NCBI GenBank assembly: GCA_964390115.1
Contig: CAYMGT010000006.1
Location: 1 to 32,971 of the forward strand
Origin: JAIPJA01 sp964390115
GTDB taxonomy: Bacteria; Patescibacteriota; Patescibacteriia; Patescibacteriales; UBA12465
DNA length: 32,971 bases
Direction of reading: 5' to 3'
A program made the translations under genes and the position numbers. The notes below the pieces were generated by a model. The model made no database searches and had not been told where the DNA came from. It was given only the letters and a program-made list of their open reading frames with translations. The first letter of the stretch is position 1, and each line of letters begins with the position of its first letter. Below are positions 31,580-32,971 of the stretch, one piece after another.

Positions 31580-32197
31580 ATGGCAAGACTTACAGGACGT
31601 AATGGCGAAGAAGTAGAGGCTACCAAACAAACAATTAAATCTATAAAAGATGGGAGAAAAACATCTAGAGTACTTGTTGTCTTAGCAGTAATAGTTGTTT
31701 TTGTAGCTGTTATTGGAATACTGATAGGAATAAGAAATAAGTGTGCTAATCTAGAAATGTCAGAAAAAAATTTCTTAAATTCTGTTGATAAATGTTATAT
31801 TTCTGGAGATATTGATAAAGAAAGAAAAGATTATTTAACTGATAAATATCAAAAAACAGTTAAAGATCAAATTAGCTCTTCAATAAACCATACTGTCGAC
31901 ATTACCGATACTATAATAGGCACAGGCATAGATAATAAATGGATTCAATTTTCTTCATTATATTGTGATAATCGAGATGATCATTGTGCCGGATGTAGGT
32001 TGAATTTTTATAATAATAATTTTAATGCCAGATCCATTATTTTTACAAATATTTATAAGTATCCATCGGTGTTGAACTTTTTAAGTGAGCAACAGTTTCT
32101 TTTATTAGGTGATAAGTTCTGTTATGATTTAGATTGTGGAGAAGGGCTTTCTGAGCCCCAATGCTTTAATAAAAAAGAAGCGAGGCAGACAAGGTAG
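31580..32197 (+). CDS. Single-pass membrane protein with Cys-rich outer domain, 205 aa
   Basis: A charged 29-residue cytoplasmic N-terminus is followed by one transmembrane segment (about 30-51) and a ~150-residue domain with about nine cysteines, among them LYCDNRDDHCAGC and FCYDLDCGEGLSEPQC. The even-looking Cys pairs suggest disulfides outside the membrane. No family recognised. A bitopic surface or periplasm-side protein is likely. Confidence 0.65.
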   Translation: MARLTGRNGEEVEATKQTIKSIKDGRKTSRVLVVLAVIVVFVAVIGILIGIRNKCANLEMSEKNFLNSVDKCYISGDIDKERKDYLTDKYQKTVKDQISSSINHTVDITDTIIGTGIDNKWIQFSSLYCDNRDDHCAGCRLNFYNNNFNARSIIFTNIYKYPSVLNFLSEQQFLLLGDKFCYDLDCGEGLSEPQCFNKKEARQTR

Positions 32198-32205
32198 GGG
32201 GCTTT

Positions 32206-32280
32206 ATGTGGGTTATTAAAAGGCTACAGGGATTTTACATTAACGATAAATGGATAGAAGAGGTTACTGAGAAGAAATAG
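32206..32280 (+). CDS. Possible 24-aa peptide
   Basis: An ATG four bases after AGGGGG, itself overlapping the previous stop, opens 24 codons (MWVIKRLQGFYINDKWIEEV, then TEKK). The SD-like spacing and coupling are suggestive, but a frame this short could be chance or a decayed gene end. Confidence 0.25.
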   Translation: MWVIKRLQGFYINDKWIEEVTEKK

Positions 32281-32319
32281 TTTAATGTTATTATTTAATT
32301 GTTTTTAATTTATAAATAT

Positions 32320-32889
32320 ATGAAAAAAAAGTTAAAAGAAATAAGAGAAGGTGTTGTAACAATATTTTCTTTTATTATTTTTGGATTAGCAATTACTGGA
32401 TGGATATTAAATCTTGTTATTTTCTTTGGTTTAAATTTTTCTACTCCGTATAGAGCAGAAGTGTTTAGAGCTATTGGAGTATTTTCTCCGGCCGGAGCAA
32501 TTTTTGGATACTTAGATATTAACGATTCTGTAGCTGATATTGATAATATAAAAAAATTTAGTGAATCAATGGATTTAAATAATCAAGCTACAAGAATTAT
32601 GAATAGAATCGGAGATGAAAAGAGGCAATTCACCGCAGATGAATATTTAATAATGTTAGATTCCAAAAAAAATGCCTTAATTAAAGCTAAGGCAGTAAAT
32701 ATAGAAGAGTTGAATAATGATTATAAGGAATTCGGAAATCAATATCAAGAAAATTTTATTAAAGGATTAGAGTTTCAAATAATTGGCTGGGAAGAAATAG
32801 ATGCCGGGAAGTCGCTGCAAGGGCAGATTCTAGAGAACGAATGGGGAAAATGGTATGAAAATAATATAAAAAATATACAAAAACTGTAA
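32320..32889 (+). CDS. Hypothetical membrane protein, 189 aa
   Basis: The ATG at 32320 is preferred over an upstream TTG seven codons earlier. Hydrophobic segments lie at about 12-39 and 48-66 (FRAIGVFSPAGAIFGYLDI). A charged helical C-terminal domain follows (KFSESMDLNNQATRIMNRIG, ENFIKGLEFQIIGWEEID). No family recognised. It precedes a probable response regulator by 34 bases. Confidence 0.6.
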   Translation: MKKKLKEIREGVVTIFSFIIFGLAITGWILNLVIFFGLNFSTPYRAEVFRAIGVFSPAGAIFGYLDINDSVADIDNIKKFSESMDLNNQATRIMNRIGDEKRQFTADEYLIMLDSKKNALIKAKAVNIEELNNDYKEFGNQYQENFIKGLEFQIIGWEEIDAGKSLQGQILENEWGKWYENNIKNIQKL

Positions 32890-32923
32890 ATTAATATTTA
32901 GAATAATAAAATAATGAATAAAG

Positions 32924-32971
32924 ATGAAAAAGGATAATACAATTAGGATTCTAATTTTAGAAGATGATTTG
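32924..32971 (+). CDS. Response regulator receiver domain, 5' fragment
   Basis: Sixteen codons from ATG 32924 run to the window end (MKKDNTIRILILEDDL). The strand ILILEDDL with its acidic pair is the usual first strand and Mg-binding residues of CheY-like receiver domains. The nearby ATG at 32914 stops after seven codons. The identification rests on one motif. Confidence 0.6.
   Translation, partial: MKKDNTIRILILEDDL

Noticed and set aside
24600..32971. Second copy of the tRNA-Trp 3' end as attR
   Set aside because: By eye no copy of TTCGATTCCTACCACCCG is present to the right of the recombinase; the element border is probably outside the window.

Overview
The window is AT-rich bacterial DNA with small, tightly packed genes. 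The gene content fits a Patescibacteria (Candidate Phyla Radiation) genome. Pointers are a short VirB2-like T4SS pilin, a LemA/HtpX pair, a NIF3-family protein, a 112-aa HPF, a Zn-type L33, many small unrecognised membrane proteins, and no biosynthetic pathway. Most start codons have only an AT-rich leader and no Shine-Dalgarno (SD) sequence. Stops look standard. I cannot place the lineage more precisely.

Positions 1-22948 are core. A sugar phosphotransferase runs off the left edge on the minus strand and is divergent from an unknown 198-aa gene. A long plus-strand run follows: holB, an Asp-box lipoprotein, frr, rseP, raiA, secA. A 78-aa membrane protein on the minus strand lies inside a 30-bp inverted repeat. 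Next come ileS (broken by a 100-N assembly gap), lemA, htpX, a NIF3 protein, a U32 peptidase-family protein and ruvA. A strongly expressed-looking pair (SPFH protein plus membrane protein) has a perfect consensus promoter and strong SDs. Then follow the pilin, tRNA-Tyr, an alpha/beta hydrolase, mutM, rpmG, an AI-2E-family transporter and tRNA-Trp.

From tRNA-Trp onward the DNA looks acquired. A large serine recombinase ends inside the tRNA-Trp 3' end. It forms a minus-strand module with a 67-aa protein and an HUH rolling-circle Rep. Between the 67-aa gene and the recombinase lies a probable pseudoknotted RNA. Upstream of rep are a long palindrome (candidate origin) and then four tandem ~120-bp units. 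Each unit has one variable arm and two copies of its complement at fixed distances, and the arms covary between units. I recognise no known family for this array, and it is the most interesting object in the window. An AlbA_2/GHKL-type ATP-binding gene follows with its own promoter.

Positions 28089-32971 hold small orphan genes, several of them membrane proteins, with one frameshifted gene and one remnant. A clear SAM-I (S-box) riboswitch with its own promoter and terminator controls an unrecognised 148-aa gene. The window ends at the first codons of a probable response regulator. No second copy of the tRNA-Trp 3' end was seen, so the right border of the element is not defined here.
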